This document shows, one piece after another, positions 52,575-62,137 of a DNA stretch of 64,000 bases (position 1 is the stretch's first letter; every line of letters begins with the position of its first letter). This DNA is from Cyclobacterium plantarum. GTDB taxonomy: Bacteria > Bacteroidota > Bacteroidia > Cytophagales > Cyclobacteriaceae. The notes beneath the pieces are model-generated. The model ran no database searches and had not been told where the DNA came from. It was given only the letters and a program-made list of their open reading frames with translations. The position numbers and the translations under genes were made by a program. The stretch spans positions 231,341 through 295,340 of the forward strand of contig NZ_JAANYN010000003.1 of the NCBI RefSeq assembly GCF_011290685.1. The letters run 5' to 3'.

Positions 52575-52604
52575 AATCCGGGTCATAAATGGCCCGGATT
52601 TTTT
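52575..52604 (+). terminator. Terminator of the catabolic operon
   Basis: AATCCGGG / CCCGGATT with a 10-base loop, followed by TTTT, 30 bases after the oxidoreductase stop. Confidence 0.85.
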
Positions 52605-52844
52605 GCCTTTTGCCCCTTGACTTTCTCCCGGTGTCAAAACAATGTTGGAAAGAAGAAATTTGGGTTTTGAGAAGGATTGGGAGACAGTAGTGTTAGGCTA
52701 AGATACCCCGAAAGAAAGATCAGATTGCCTGTAAGTTCAGGCTTGGCTTAACACTGGAATCTATTGAAAATATGATTATTCTCATGATCAACTGAAGGAA
52801 ATATAATAAGTGTTATATTTACAGAGAATTAAAATGAACGGTTT
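52605..52844. other. Leader region of the ebo operon
   Basis: No gene is seen. Near the right end, ATATAATAAGTGTTATAT (52801-52818) is a short palindrome that overlaps TATATTTA (52814-52821), one mismatch from a TAnnTTTG box. This could be the ebo promoter with an operator; no -33 TTG is at the expected place. Confidence 0.35.
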
Positions 52845-53732
52845 ATGATGCTGCTCGCTACCATCAGACAATTTTTAATTAAAGTGCTATCTCAGTCTGC
52901 TCCCAGAGAGTCAATGAACTGGTTGGATGAGCAGGTAGTTAAGGTCACAGGTGCCAAAGGGAACATGAAGTTATTTCTGGCATTCAGTCAGGCGTCCAGG
53001 TATTTCTCCAAAGAAACTTTAGCGCTGGATGAGTCAGATCAAGCTACTGCCAGGGAAATCAGATCCGGGTTTCAGCCATCTTTCTGGACTACATTGCAAA
53101 CGGCCAGAACCATTCTGGTACTGGAGGCAGTATCAGAAAAAAATGATGATTGGATACCGACTTTGGACAAATTGTTTGAATCGGCAGATATGCACGAATT
53201 GGAAGCGCTTTACGCAGCCCTGCCCTTATATCCATTTCCGGAAAAACTTAAAAAGAGGGCTTCGGAGGGTCTCAGGACAAATATCACTTCTGTATTTGAT
53301 GCCATTGCCCTTAACAATCCTTATCCTGCAGAATTTTTGGACGAGCCTGCGTGGAATCAATTGGTACTGAAAGCCATTTTCATGCAACGCCCCCTGTATA
53401 GAATAACGGGGGCAGATGCGAGAGCCAATGTCAACCTGGCAAAGACTTTGGTGGATTATGTGCACGAACGCTGGTCAGCCGGGAGGAATGTAATGCCTGA
53501 ATTGTGGCGTTTTCTTTCCCCCTTTGCAGACATGGAAATATTGGGGATGTTTGAAAAAGTACTAAAGGAAGGAAGTAAACTGGAAAAGGAAGCGGTAACT
53601 TTGGCCTGTTTTCATTCAGAGCATGCCGGATGCAAAGAACTATTGGACCGGTACCCCGATTATTTGGCCGCCATCAGGGAAGGTAGCCTGTACTGGGCAG
53701 CAGTAGGTGAATCCTACGATTTGGAAAGGTGA
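52845..53732 (+). CDS. eboA: EboA-domain protein
   Basis: This 295-residue, mostly helical protein matches EboA in size and position, first in a six-gene ebo operon. No catalytic motif is evident. In cyanobacteria the ebo genes are needed to move a scytonemin precursor monomer to the periplasm; EboA's own role is unknown. Identification relies mainly on the five recognisable neighbours in canonical order. Confidence 0.8.
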   Translation: MMLLATIRQFLIKVLSQSAPRESMNWLDEQVVKVTGAKGNMKLFLAFSQASRYFSKETLALDESDQATAREIRSGFQPSFWTTLQTARTILVLEAVSEKNDDWIPTLDKLFESADMHELEALYAALPLYPFPEKLKKRASEGLRTNITSVFDAIALNNPYPAEFLDEPAWNQLVLKAIFMQRPLYRITGADARANVNLAKTLVDYVHERWSAGRNVMPELWRFLSPFADMEILGMFEKVLKEGSKLEKEAVTLACFHSEHAGCKELLDRYPDYLAAIREGSLYWAAVGESYDLER

Positions 53733-53837
53733 TATTCATCTGGATATTACCGTTTCCCATAAAATTGTTCCGTTCATTTGTTATTGTTATGAATTGCATA
53801 TAAAAAAGTTTAGGTTAGCAGGTAAAATTGAATCATT

Positions 53838-54749
53838 ATGATGTATATCGATCCACACATACATGTAACCTCCAGGACAACTGATGACTATGAAGCCATG
53901 CAGAAAGCAGGCATAGTAGCTGTGATAGAACCGGCTTTCTGGCTGGGTCAGCCGAGGACGAAAGTGGGTAGTTTTCAGGATTATTTCAGCAGTCTGGTAG
54001 GTTGGGAAAGATTCAGGGCCAAGCAGTTCGGTATTGTACACTACTGTACCATTGGCTTGAATTCAAAAGAAGCGAACAATGAGGCTCTTGCGGAAGAAGT
54101 TATGGAACTCCTGCCCTTATATGTGGGAAAAGAAGGCGTGGTGGCCATCGGTGAGATCGGATATGATGATCAGACGGCCGCAGAAGACAGGTTTTACCGG
54201 TTACAGTTGGAGTTGGCCAAGGATGTGGACTTGCCGGTAATGATCCATACGCCCCACAGGGACAAGAAGAAAGGAACTGTCCGCAGTATGGATGTAAGTG
54301 AAGAGCATGGATTGGATCCAAAAATGGTCATCGTTGACCACAATAATGAAGAAACCGTCAGGGAAGTGCTGGACAGGGGATACTGGGCGGCATTTACTAT
54401 TTACCCGCATACCAAAATGGGAAGCGAACGAATGGTAGACATTGTAAAGCAGTACGGACCGGAAAGAATTATTGTAGACAGTGCCGCTGATTGGGGCATA
54501 AGTGACCCATTGGCAGTGCCCAAAACGGCCGCATTAATGAAAGAAAGAGGCATTCCTGAAGAGCACATACAGCTGACCTGTTACGGAAATGCCTTGAAGG
54601 CTTATGGTCAAAGCGGGCAAATGGAGGAAAAAGACTGGTTGGAAAAGGAACCCATTGACCAAACTAAAAAACATGGCGGGAATACCGTTTTACGGGGAGG
54701 GCAAAAGCCAAGAGTGGATAATGATTCCTCTAACATTATAGAGAATTAG
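53838..54749 (+). CDS. eboB: EboB, TatD-family metal-dependent hydrolase
   Basis: This 303-residue TIM-barrel amidohydrolase is of the TatD type: metal-binding DPHIHVTSR at the N-terminus, GEIGYDD, MIHTPHR, VIVDHNNEETV and the final IVDSAADWG. It is second in the ebo order. Substrate unknown. Confidence 0.88.
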   Translation: MMYIDPHIHVTSRTTDDYEAMQKAGIVAVIEPAFWLGQPRTKVGSFQDYFSSLVGWERFRAKQFGIVHYCTIGLNSKEANNEALAEEVMELLPLYVGKEGVVAIGEIGYDDQTAAEDRFYRLQLELAKDVDLPVMIHTPHRDKKKGTVRSMDVSEEHGLDPKMVIVDHNNEETVREVLDRGYWAAFTIYPHTKMGSERMVDIVKQYGPERIIVDSAADWGISDPLAVPKTAALMKERGIPEEHIQLTCYGNALKAYGQSGQMEEKDWLEKEPIDQTKKHGGNTVLRGGQKPRVDNDSSNIIEN

Positions 54750-54756
54750 CCAGTTG

Positions 54757-55647
54757 ATGTCCAATATCATTGCCCACATCAGGCTCACCAGGCCTGCCAA
54801 TATTATAACGGCCATTGCCGATATTTTAGCTGGAGCCGCTATTTCGGGTGGATTGATTTTTTATAGTAATGCTGTAGACTGGGGCAGCATTGGCTGGCTG
54901 GTGCTGTCTACCATCGGTCTTTACGGAGGGGGAGTGGCTTTCAATGATGTATTTGATGCGGAACTGGACAAGGTGGAGCGTCCCGAGCGTCCCATTCCCA
55001 GTGGGAAAGCCAGTGTCAAAAGTGCAGCAGCAATGGCCTTTTTGCTGCTTCTAATTGGCGTTTGGGCGGCTTGGCAGGTCAGCCTGCATGCTGCTTTTCT
55101 GGCCTTTTCGGTAGCTGTTTTGGCAGTAGTTTACGATGCCTGGGGCAAACATCAATCTTTTCTGGGGCCCATTAACATGGGACTTTGCAGGGCCGGAAAC
55201 CTGCTATTGGGCATGAGTTTGGTTCAGGGCGCCTGGAAAGAATTTTGGTTTATTGCTTTAATCCCCTTACTGTATGTTGCCGCCATTACTATGGTGAGCC
55301 GCGGAGAGGTTCACGGAAAAAACACCAGCGCCCTGAAAGGAGGAGCATTCATATACGGAAGTATCATTTTGTTTATTTTTGTTGTGGCTTATTTGTACAA
55401 CGATCATTGGTGGGAAAGTTTGCCGTTTTTGGTCTTATTGGCTGCTTTTATTTTTCCTCCATTGCTTAAAGCATTACAACATCAGGAGCCGGCCTTGATT
55501 GGGAAATCCGTAAAAGCTGCTGTTTTGTCGCTAATTATTGTCAACGCCACTTTGGCCGCTGCCTTTGCAGGATGGTTGGTGGCATTAGTCATCCTGTTAT
55601 TGTTGCCCATTTCCCTTCTGATGGCAAAGGCATTTGCGGTCACTTAA
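54757..55647 (+). CDS. eboC: EboC, UbiA-like prenyltransferase
   Basis: This 296-residue integral membrane protein is of the UbiA superfamily. The first Asp-rich motif is NDVFDAELDKVERPERPIP and the second region is YDAWGKH, with about eight to nine membrane segments. It presumably attaches a prenyl group to the ebo product. ATG 54757 is used rather than TTG 54754; it begins 7 bases after eboB. Confidence 0.9.
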   Translation: MSNIIAHIRLTRPANIITAIADILAGAAISGGLIFYSNAVDWGSIGWLVLSTIGLYGGGVAFNDVFDAELDKVERPERPIPSGKASVKSAAAMAFLLLLIGVWAAWQVSLHAAFLAFSVAVLAVVYDAWGKHQSFLGPINMGLCRAGNLLLGMSLVQGAWKEFWFIALIPLLYVAAITMVSRGEVHGKNTSALKGGAFIYGSIILFIFVVAYLYNDHWWESLPFLVLLAAFIFPPLLKALQHQEPALIGKSVKAAVLSLIIVNATLAAAFAGWLVALVILLLLPISLLMAKAFAVT

Positions 55648-55717
55648 TGAACCAAAACAGGGTTTTATTACTTATCTATAATGAAATGTAAAGTTCTCTT
55701 GAACTGTCAAAATAAAA

Positions 55718-56878
55718 ATGAAAAAATTGGCAAATAAAACAATTGAGCAGGCTTTTAACGTTCCTTTCCAGTATCAGGTATTTTTTACTAAAGGTTTGTT
55801 TTCAAAGGGAAATCAGCTTTTTGCAGAGCTGGTAAAAGGAGATAAGGTCCCCAAAGTCTTCTTCGTTTTGGATGAAGGTATGGCCCGGCATCACCCCAAC
55901 CTGATAACAGCGATTGAGGAATATGCTCAGGCGAATAACGATGCCTTTACATTAAGCGCCGCACCCTTAGTGGTACCCGGAGGAGAGCAGGTAAAAAATG
56001 AGCAGCAATATTTTCAGGAAGTATTAAAGGCAACCCATACCTATGGCATCGACAGGCATTCCTATGTAGTCGGAATAGGAGGTGGAGCTTTGTTGGACAT
56101 GGTGGGATTTGCTGCAGCCATAGCCCACAGAGGGATCAGGCATATCCGCATTCCTACCACGGTATTGTCTCAGAACGACTCGGGCGTGGGTGTGAAAAAT
56201 GGCATCAATGCCTATGGAAAGAAAAACTACCTGGGTACATTTGCCCCTCCTTTTGCTGTGATCAATGACGCAGACTTCTTGCAGACTTTAGAGGAAAGAG
56301 ATTGGCGCTCCGGGATTTCAGAAGCCCTGAAGGTTGCCTTGATCAAGGATGCATCCTTTTTTGTTTGGATAGAACAGCAGGCTGTGGACTTGATGGATAA
56401 AAGCCATTCCTCCATGGCAGAACTGATCTATCGCTGTGCGCAAATGCACCTGGATCATATTGCTTCCGGAGATCCTTTTGAAACAGGCTCATCCAGGCCT
56501 TTGGATTTCGGGCACTGGGCAGCACATAAATTAGAACACCTGACAGACTATAAAATCCGGCATGGAGAGGCAGTGGCTGTAGGTATCGCCCTGGACACTA
56601 CCTATTCTTTCCTTGCCGGGATGCTTTCTGAAAATGAGCTGAACAGGGTATTGGACCTCATCATCAAGTTGGGATTTGATTTGTATGTACCTGAATTGTC
56701 AGGAGAGGCCCTTTTAAAAGGGTTGAATGAGTTTCGTGAGCACCTGGGAGGGGAGTTGACCATCATGCTGCTGGATAAAATTGGAAGTGGCGTGGAGGTA
56801 CATCAGATGGACCCGGCATTAATTTTCAAGGCAGTGGAAAAACTAAATCAATTACAAATGGACTATCAAAAAGCCTGA
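55718..56878 (+). CDS. eboD: EboD, 3-dehydroquinate synthase-like sugar-phosphate cyclase
   Basis: This 386-residue protein is of the dehydroquinate synthase family: GIGGGALLDMVGFAAA, RIPTTVLSQNDSGVGVKNGIN, the metal and substrate region SGISEALKVALIKD, and HGEAVAVGI. Within the ebo context it is the cyclase EboD, thought to make a cyclitol-like unit rather than serve the shikimate pathway. Position four in the operon. Confidence 0.9.
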   Translation: MKKLANKTIEQAFNVPFQYQVFFTKGLFSKGNQLFAELVKGDKVPKVFFVLDEGMARHHPNLITAIEEYAQANNDAFTLSAAPLVVPGGEQVKNEQQYFQEVLKATHTYGIDRHSYVVGIGGGALLDMVGFAAAIAHRGIRHIRIPTTVLSQNDSGVGVKNGINAYGKKNYLGTFAPPFAVINDADFLQTLEERDWRSGISEALKVALIKDASFFVWIEQQAVDLMDKSHSSMAELIYRCAQMHLDHIASGDPFETGSSRPLDFGHWAAHKLEHLTDYKIRHGEAVAVGIALDTTYSFLAGMLSENELNRVLDLIIKLGFDLYVPELSGEALLKGLNEFREHLGGELTIMLLDKIGSGVEVHQMDPALIFKAVEKLNQLQMDYQKA

Positions 56879-56914
56879 TTGGTTTTTTAATTTTAATCAA
56901 GGAAATACCTGACC

Positions 56915-58123
56915 ATGCAAATTTCAGATTACCACCTTACTTATTGCACCAATATTCATCCTGGAGAAAGCTGGGAAGCTACCTTCGAAAATTTAAAGTC
57001 TTATGTGCCCAAAATCAAAGATGGGCTTTCTATAGAAAAGCGCTTTGCCATAGGCTTGAGGTTATCAGATGAAGCCAGCAGGGAACTGCTGGAAAACAAT
57101 GAATTACAGGCGTTCAAGTCCTGGTTAAAGGCAAACAATTGTTATGTGTTTACCTTAAATGGTTTTCCCTATGGTGGTTTTCACAGGCAGGTGGTCAAAG
57201 ATGAAGTGCATCAACCGGACTGGACCACCCAGGCACGAAAAGAGTATACCCTCCGACTTTTCGATATTCTTTCCGTATTAATGCCAGGGGATATGGATGC
57301 CGGAATTTCCACTTCACCATTGAGCTACAAACACTGGCACAGTACTGAAACTGCCAGGAATGAAATCATAGGCAAATCCTGCACCCAAATCCTGGAGGTG
57401 GTGGATTACCTCTACAGCATCAAATTGAGTAGAAAGCAAATCCTTCATCTGGACATAGAACCAGAGCCGGATGGGATGATTGAAAATGCTTCCGGGGTCC
57501 ATGAGTTTTTTGAAAAATGGCTGATTCCACAAGGCATACCTATGCTGACAGCCAAATATGGTGTTTCCCCAAAGGAGGCCATGGACATCATTAAAGACCA
57601 TGTCAGGGTTTGTTATGATGTGTGCCATTTTGCTGTGGCCTATGAGGACCATCGTACAGTATTGGAAAATTTTAAAAAGGAAGGGATCAAAATAGGCAAA
57701 TTCCAACTTAGTGCTGCGCTGAAAATGGACATACCAGAGAAAATCAGTCAAAGAAGGCTGGTTGAAAAGGCATTATTGCCTTTTGTTGAATCCACTTACC
57801 TGCATCAGGTAATCGGTAGATCAGAAGGAGATGGGCTAAAGGCCTATCCCGACCTTCCAGATGCCTTATTGGCTTTGGCCGAGACACATGACCGGGAGTG
57901 GCGCATCCATTTCCATGTACCCGTATTTTTGGCCAGTTATGGCACCTTGCAATCTACCCAGGAGGATATTTTATCAGTCCTGGATTTGAACAGCCAAAAT
58001 CATTATTCAAGCCAATTGGAGGTGGAGACCTATACCTGGGAAGTACTGCCCGAGGACATCCATTTATCCCTGGACCAGTCTATTGTCAGAGAGCTGGATT
58101 GGGCGAAAATTCACATCAAATGA
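56915..58123 (+). CDS. eboE: EboE, xylose-isomerase-like TIM barrel
   Basis: This 402-residue protein starts DYHLTYCTNIHPGESW, a family hallmark, and has TIM-barrel metal-ligand type segments (LHLDIEPEPDG, VCYDVCHFAVAYED). It is annotated in other genomes as metabolite traffic protein EboE. Its stop overlaps the eboF start by four bases (ATGA). Confidence 0.9.
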   Translation: MQISDYHLTYCTNIHPGESWEATFENLKSYVPKIKDGLSIEKRFAIGLRLSDEASRELLENNELQAFKSWLKANNCYVFTLNGFPYGGFHRQVVKDEVHQPDWTTQARKEYTLRLFDILSVLMPGDMDAGISTSPLSYKHWHSTETARNEIIGKSCTQILEVVDYLYSIKLSRKQILHLDIEPEPDGMIENASGVHEFFEKWLIPQGIPMLTAKYGVSPKEAMDIIKDHVRVCYDVCHFAVAYEDHRTVLENFKKEGIKIGKFQLSAALKMDIPEKISQRRLVEKALLPFVESTYLHQVIGRSEGDGLKAYPDLPDALLALAETHDREWRIHFHVPVFLASYGTLQSTQEDILSVLDLNSQNHYSSQLEVETYTWEVLPEDIHLSLDQSIVRELDWAKIHIK

Positions 58124-59496
58124 AAAAAACAGTTGTACTTAATATCGTCGCTCTTTCAGCCAGAGTTCTTGGGGAACACACTCCCTTCTTGAACGAATGG
58201 ATAGGAAAGCGGAAGCAATCTGCCATCAAACCGGTTCTGCCTGCTGTCACTTGTTCCTCTCAGTCCGTTTATTTGACGGGTAGATGGCCTGAGGAGAACG
58301 GGATCGTGGGGAATGGTTGGTATTTTAAGGATGAATGTGAAATTAAGTTCTGGAGGCAATCCAATCATTTGGTGCAAGCGCCGAAGATATGGGACGCTTT
58401 AAAAACAGCCGATCCCAACTTCACCTGTGCAAATATGTTCTGGTGGTACAACATGTATTCTTCGGTGGATTATGCCGTTACCCCAAGGCCTTTGTATCCT
58501 TCAGATGGGAGAAAGCTACCCGATATACACAGTCAGCCTATGGATTTGAGGGACAGGTTACAAAATGAACTGGGCCAATTTCCTCTTTTTTCCTTTTGGG
58601 GACCTAATGCCAATATTGCCTCCTCCAAATGGATAGCTGAGGCCTCCATGAAAGTGGATGAATGGCATGACCCTACCCTAACCTTTATTTACCTGCCTCA
58701 CCTGGATTATGGCTTGCAGAAATTTGGGATAGACTTTGACCATATTGGCAAGGAATTGGAAGAAATTGATGCTTTGTGCCAGCGGCTGATCAATTATTAT
58801 GAAGACCAGGGAGCCGAGATCATTTTGCTTTCCGAATATGCCATTACCTCAGTAAACCAACCCGTTCATATCAACAGGGCCTTGAGAAAGGCCGGTTATA
58901 TACAAGTGAAAAATGAACTGGGACTGGAAACCCTTGATGCCGGTACCAGCAAAGCATTTGCCGTGTCAGATCACCAGATAGCACATGTTTACCTCAATGA
59001 CCCGGCAGAAAAGGAAGCAGTAAAGAAATTGGTGGAAGGGCTTCCGGGAGTAGAAAAGGTCCTGGATAATGAAGGTAAGCAGGCCTATCATTTGAACCAT
59101 GACAGGGCCGGGGATTTGGTGGCTGTTGCAGATAAGGATTCCTGGTTTACTTATTATTATTGGTTGGACGACCAAAAGGCACCCGACTACGCCCGTACAG
59201 TGGATATCCACAGAAAGCCGGGATATGATCCGGTTGAAATGTTTGCCAATCCTGAGATCAGGTTTTTAAAGGCCAAATTGGGATGGACCCTGTTGAAGAA
59301 AAAACTGGGATTCAGGTATTTGATGGATGTGATTCCCCTGGATGCATCCTTGGTAAAAGGTTCCCATGGCAGGATCAGCGAAAGTGAGCTGGACTGGCCC
59401 GTATTGGTTACTTCCGGTAAGTCAGGGGAGCGTTTGGAAGAGGTTGACCCAACAGCTGTTTTCTCGATGATTTATGATCAGGTAATGGAAAAATGA
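58120..59496 (+). CDS. eboF: EboF, alkaline phosphatase/nucleotide pyrophosphatase family
   Basis: This 459-residue type I phosphodiesterase/NPP-like protein has the nucleophile region PAVTCSSQSVYLTG (Thr after the Val), the metal segments YLPHLDYGLQKFG and LLSEYAIT, and SDHQIAHVYLN. It is the last ebo gene. A long upstream extension of the frame to 57898 is rejected because it lies inside eboE; ATG 58120 (MKKTVVLN) is the family start. Confidence 0.9.
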   Translation: MKKTVVLNIVALSARVLGEHTPFLNEWIGKRKQSAIKPVLPAVTCSSQSVYLTGRWPEENGIVGNGWYFKDECEIKFWRQSNHLVQAPKIWDALKTADPNFTCANMFWWYNMYSSVDYAVTPRPLYPSDGRKLPDIHSQPMDLRDRLQNELGQFPLFSFWGPNANIASSKWIAEASMKVDEWHDPTLTFIYLPHLDYGLQKFGIDFDHIGKELEEIDALCQRLINYYEDQGAEIILLSEYAITSVNQPVHINRALRKAGYIQVKNELGLETLDAGTSKAFAVSDHQIAHVYLNDPAEKEAVKKLVEGLPGVEKVLDNEGKQAYHLNHDRAGDLVAVADKDSWFTYYYWLDDQKAPDYARTVDIHRKPGYDPVEMFANPEIRFLKAKLGWTLLKKKLGFRYLMDVIPLDASLVKGSHGRISESELDWPVLVTSGKSGERLEEVDPTAVFSMIYDQVMEK

Positions 59497-59540
59497 GTTT
59501 TCACAACTGTTTTTATGCTTAAAATTCTTAACTTAATAAA

Positions 59541-59957
59541 ATGATGAGCAAAGCTTGGAAAAGGTTTTTCGGTATCTGTTCGGTGCTTTTTTTGTTGTTT
59601 GCCTATTGGCAGATAAACGATCCTGATCCGGAATGCTGGGTTCCGGTTTATTTGATTGCGTCTATTACAGCCGGTTTTGCTTTTTTTGGTAAATTCAATG
59701 TAAATATTTCGGTAATTTTCACCTTTGCCTACCTCATCGCTGCAGTTTTCTTTTGGCCGGAAAACATCTTTTCCTGGATAGGTCAGGAATGGGAACAAAA
59801 AGACCTTTCCATGAAAACCCAGGGCATGGAAATCAACAGGGAATTTTTTGGGCTTGTAGTGGCGGCAGTGGTATTTGCTTTAGTGGCCATTGTTGGCAGA
59901 AATAAGCGCATAGTAGAAAGTCAGAATAAACCTAACGGTAACTCAACCATTGAATAA
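59541..59957 (+). CDS. Transmembrane protein 220 family (TMEM220)
   Basis: This 138-residue membrane protein has four hydrophobic segments. It contains the family signature FAYWQINDPDPECWVPVYL near the first segment and NREFFGLVVAA before the last. Function unknown in any organism as far as I know. It follows the ebo operon by 44 bases, but nothing links it functionally. Confidence 0.85.
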   Translation: MMSKAWKRFFGICSVLFLLFAYWQINDPDPECWVPVYLIASITAGFAFFGKFNVNISVIFTFAYLIAAVFFWPENIFSWIGQEWEQKDLSMKTQGMEINREFFGLVVAAVVFALVAIVGRNKRIVESQNKPNGNSTIE

Positions 59958-60006
59958 TTTTAAAGGTTTTAACCAAAACCTTGTACACCTGTCAACTTAA
60001 TTTAGG

Positions 60007-61011
60007 ATGAAAAAATATGATGTAACAGGCATAGGAAATGCGCTTGTAGATATTGAATTTGAAGTGAGTGATACTTTTTTAGAACAAAACGGCATTGAAA
60101 AGGGAGTGATGACGCTTGTAGATGAGGAGCGGCAAAGTGCCCTGATGGCCACGATCAACACCAGGACCTCAAAACTACAATGTGGTGGATCAGCTGCCAA
60201 CACCATCATTGCACTGAGCCAATTTGGAGGCAGGGCTTACTACTGCTGCAAGGTAGCCCAGGATGAACTGGGCAGGTTTTTTATGGACGATCTACGTGAG
60301 TCGGGTGTCAGTCATAACCTGGACCCCTTTGAGCTCGAAAAGGGAATTACGGGAAAGTGTTTGGTGATGGTAACTGCGGATGCAGAACGGACCATGAACA
60401 CTTTTTTAGGGATCACCCAAACTTTTTCCAATGCTCAATTGAATCTGGAAGCCATTAAAGATTCCAAATACCTGTATATCGAGGGATATTTGATTACCTC
60501 TCCCGATGCCAGGGCTGCCATGATGCAAGCCAAAAAAACAGCGCAGGAAAATGGAGTCAAAGTGGCCCTTACCTTTTCAGACCCTGCTATGGTAAAATAT
60601 TTTGGAGAAGGTTTCAAGGAAGTGATTGGCAAAGGAGTTGATTTGCTTTTTGCCAATGAAGAAGAGGCCATGATCTATACAGGCAAGGATAACTTGTCCG
60701 AAGCAAGGGAGGCCATGAAAAAGCTGGCAAAACATTTTGTCATCACACAGGGAAAAAACGGTGCCATGATTTATGACGGAGATACCTTTATAGACATCGA
60801 ACCTTATCCCACTGTAGCAGTGGACAGCAATGGTGCAGGAGACATGTTTGCAGGAGCCTTTCTTTACGGTATCACCAATGGCCACTCCTATGCTTCCAGC
60901 GGTAAATTGGCCAGCATGGCTTCCTCCAAAATTGTCAGCCAATTCGGTCCCCGCCTTGCCTGGGACGAGGCCGGCGAAATTCTGGATCGGCTAAGTCCGA
61001 ATCAGACATAG
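60007..61011 (+). CDS. PfkB family kinase, adenosine kinase-like
   Basis: This 334-residue ribokinase-fold enzyme has GIGNALVDIEFEV at the N-terminus, CGGSAANTIIALSQFGG (substrate and lid) and the catalytic DSNGAGDMFAGAFLYG. Proteins of this subtype are usually annotated as adenosine kinase; other sugar or nucleoside substrates cannot be excluded. It appears monocistronic. Confidence 0.88.
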   Translation: MKKYDVTGIGNALVDIEFEVSDTFLEQNGIEKGVMTLVDEERQSALMATINTRTSKLQCGGSAANTIIALSQFGGRAYYCCKVAQDELGRFFMDDLRESGVSHNLDPFELEKGITGKCLVMVTADAERTMNTFLGITQTFSNAQLNLEAIKDSKYLYIEGYLITSPDARAAMMQAKKTAQENGVKVALTFSDPAMVKYFGEGFKEVIGKGVDLLFANEEEAMIYTGKDNLSEAREAMKKLAKHFVITQGKNGAMIYDGDTFIDIEPYPTVAVDSNGAGDMFAGAFLYGITNGHSYASSGKLASMASSKIVSQFGPRLAWDEAGEILDRLSPNQT

Positions 61012-61143
61012 GAATTAGTAAGATGTATGAGCCAACAGGTATTTACTGGTAGTCTTGTTTCTGTTATGTTCTCAAAAAAGTTGTTATTGTAGTCATTAAT
61101 AGATAAATTGATTGGCATATTCGTAAACCCAAACCATTTTATC

Positions 61144-61545
61144 ATGACAAATCAAGTAAATTCAAAAAGTTCATTTAGATATGGCCTGCTATTGCTGGCC
61201 ATAGGCTGTTTCGTTTTCTTTCAGGTCGATGCTTTTGAAAAAGAAGGGGATGGAGAAGAAATAAGTGTTAGCGGAGAGGTTTTGGATCTTTCCTGCTTTA
61301 TGGCAAGTGGTGCCAAAGGTGAAGGACATAAAGGCTGCGCAGAAAAATGCATGGCCAATGGCATGCCTATAGGTTTGCTTGGGTCCGATGGCAAAGTCTA
61401 CCTCCTGGTAGAAGACCACAAGAATGCCAACCCGTATCAATCATTAAAGGAACTCGCTGCTGCAAATGTGGAAGTAACAGGTAATTATTTTGTCAGAAAC
61501 GGCATGCCTGGTATCGTGATTAAGAAGGTATCTGAAAAGAGCTGA
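61144..61545 (+). CDS. Small exported Cys-rich protein, unknown function
   Basis: This 133-residue protein has a signal peptide ending near FQVDAFE. The mature part contains VLDLSCFMASGAKGEGHKGC followed by AEKCMANGMPIGLL, giving Cys and His residues that could bind a metal or heme. An OB-like beta stretch (ELAAANVEVTGNYFVRNGMPGIVI) follows. ATG 61144 is chosen for the signal peptide. I do not recognise a named family; a role in copper or other metal handling is only a guess. Confidence 0.7.
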   Translation: MTNQVNSKSSFRYGLLLLAIGCFVFFQVDAFEKEGDGEEISVSGEVLDLSCFMASGAKGEGHKGCAEKCMANGMPIGLLGSDGKVYLLVEDHKNANPYQSLKELAAANVEVTGNYFVRNGMPGIVIKKVSEKS

Positions 61546-61573
61546 TTTGGCAAAAACAATTGTATGAGAGTTC

Positions 61574-61602
61574 AGGGGCGGGAATATTTCCGCCCCTCTT
61601 TT
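61574..61602. terminator. Bidirectional terminator at 61.6 kb
   Basis: AGGGGCGGGAAT / ATTTCCGCCCCT is a near-perfect palindrome followed by TCTTTT. It separates the Cys-rich protein gene from the convergent lipoprotein gene. Confidence 0.85.
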
Positions 61603-62137
61603 ATTCCCCGTACACCACATGTGTAAAGGTATAATCGGTGCGTACCAGACTGTCCTTTTTCGACGGTAGGTATTGTAAATGAAAGACCACGCGGTTTAGG
61701 TCCAACGCATCATTGATAACTACCTGATAGGCTTGTTCACCGATTTTGGTGAGGACAAAATCAGGGTATTCGGGAAAAGCAAATTCGATTTTTCCACTAT
61801 AGTCCAATGGAAACAGGGCTTTTAAGTAGAATTTGTCCTCAAAAAGGAATGCATCCTGTATCTGTGGATAAAATTTATTGTAAATCCTTTTCCTGTTAAC
61901 CAATAGGCCTTCAAATAAGGTTATTTTGTCTTTTAGGTGTTTTTGTCTGGTACTGTCCCCACTGTTGGTTTCCTGCCAGCCATCTTCAATTGTTGGGACG
62001 TTTTTTGTAGAACTTACATCGGTTTTTTCAGACCCGGTTGATACCTTCTCCTCCTTTTCATTTTTATGGCCTGTGGAGCAGGCAATAAAAGCAGGCAATA
62101 AAAAAATAGATGCTATTTTAATAAGAAAACTAATCAT
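61601..62137 (-). CDS. Lipoprotein, unknown function
   Basis: The protein has 178 residues, with signal peptide and lipobox FIAC. A Lys/Glu/Ser-rich low-complexity linker follows, then a C-terminal beta-rich domain (KFYLKALFPLDYSGKIEFAFPEYPDF). The ATG at 62137 overlaps the mnmD stop (ATGA), so it is translationally coupled to mnmD; an upstream ATG at 62149 is possible. I do not recognise the domain. Confidence 0.75.
   Translation of the reverse strand: MISFLIKIASIFLLPAFIACSTGHKNEKEEKVSTGSEKTDVSSTKNVPTIEDGWQETNSGDSTRQKHLKDKITLFEGLLVNRKRIYNKFYPQIQDAFLFEDKFYLKALFPLDYSGKIEFAFPEYPDFVLTKIGEQAYQVVINDALDLNRVVFHLQYLPSKKDSLVRTDYTFTHVVYGE

Noticed and set aside
57898-58119. N-terminal extension of eboF
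   Set aside because: It lies in another frame inside eboE, has no homology to the family and precedes the well-placed ATG at 58120.
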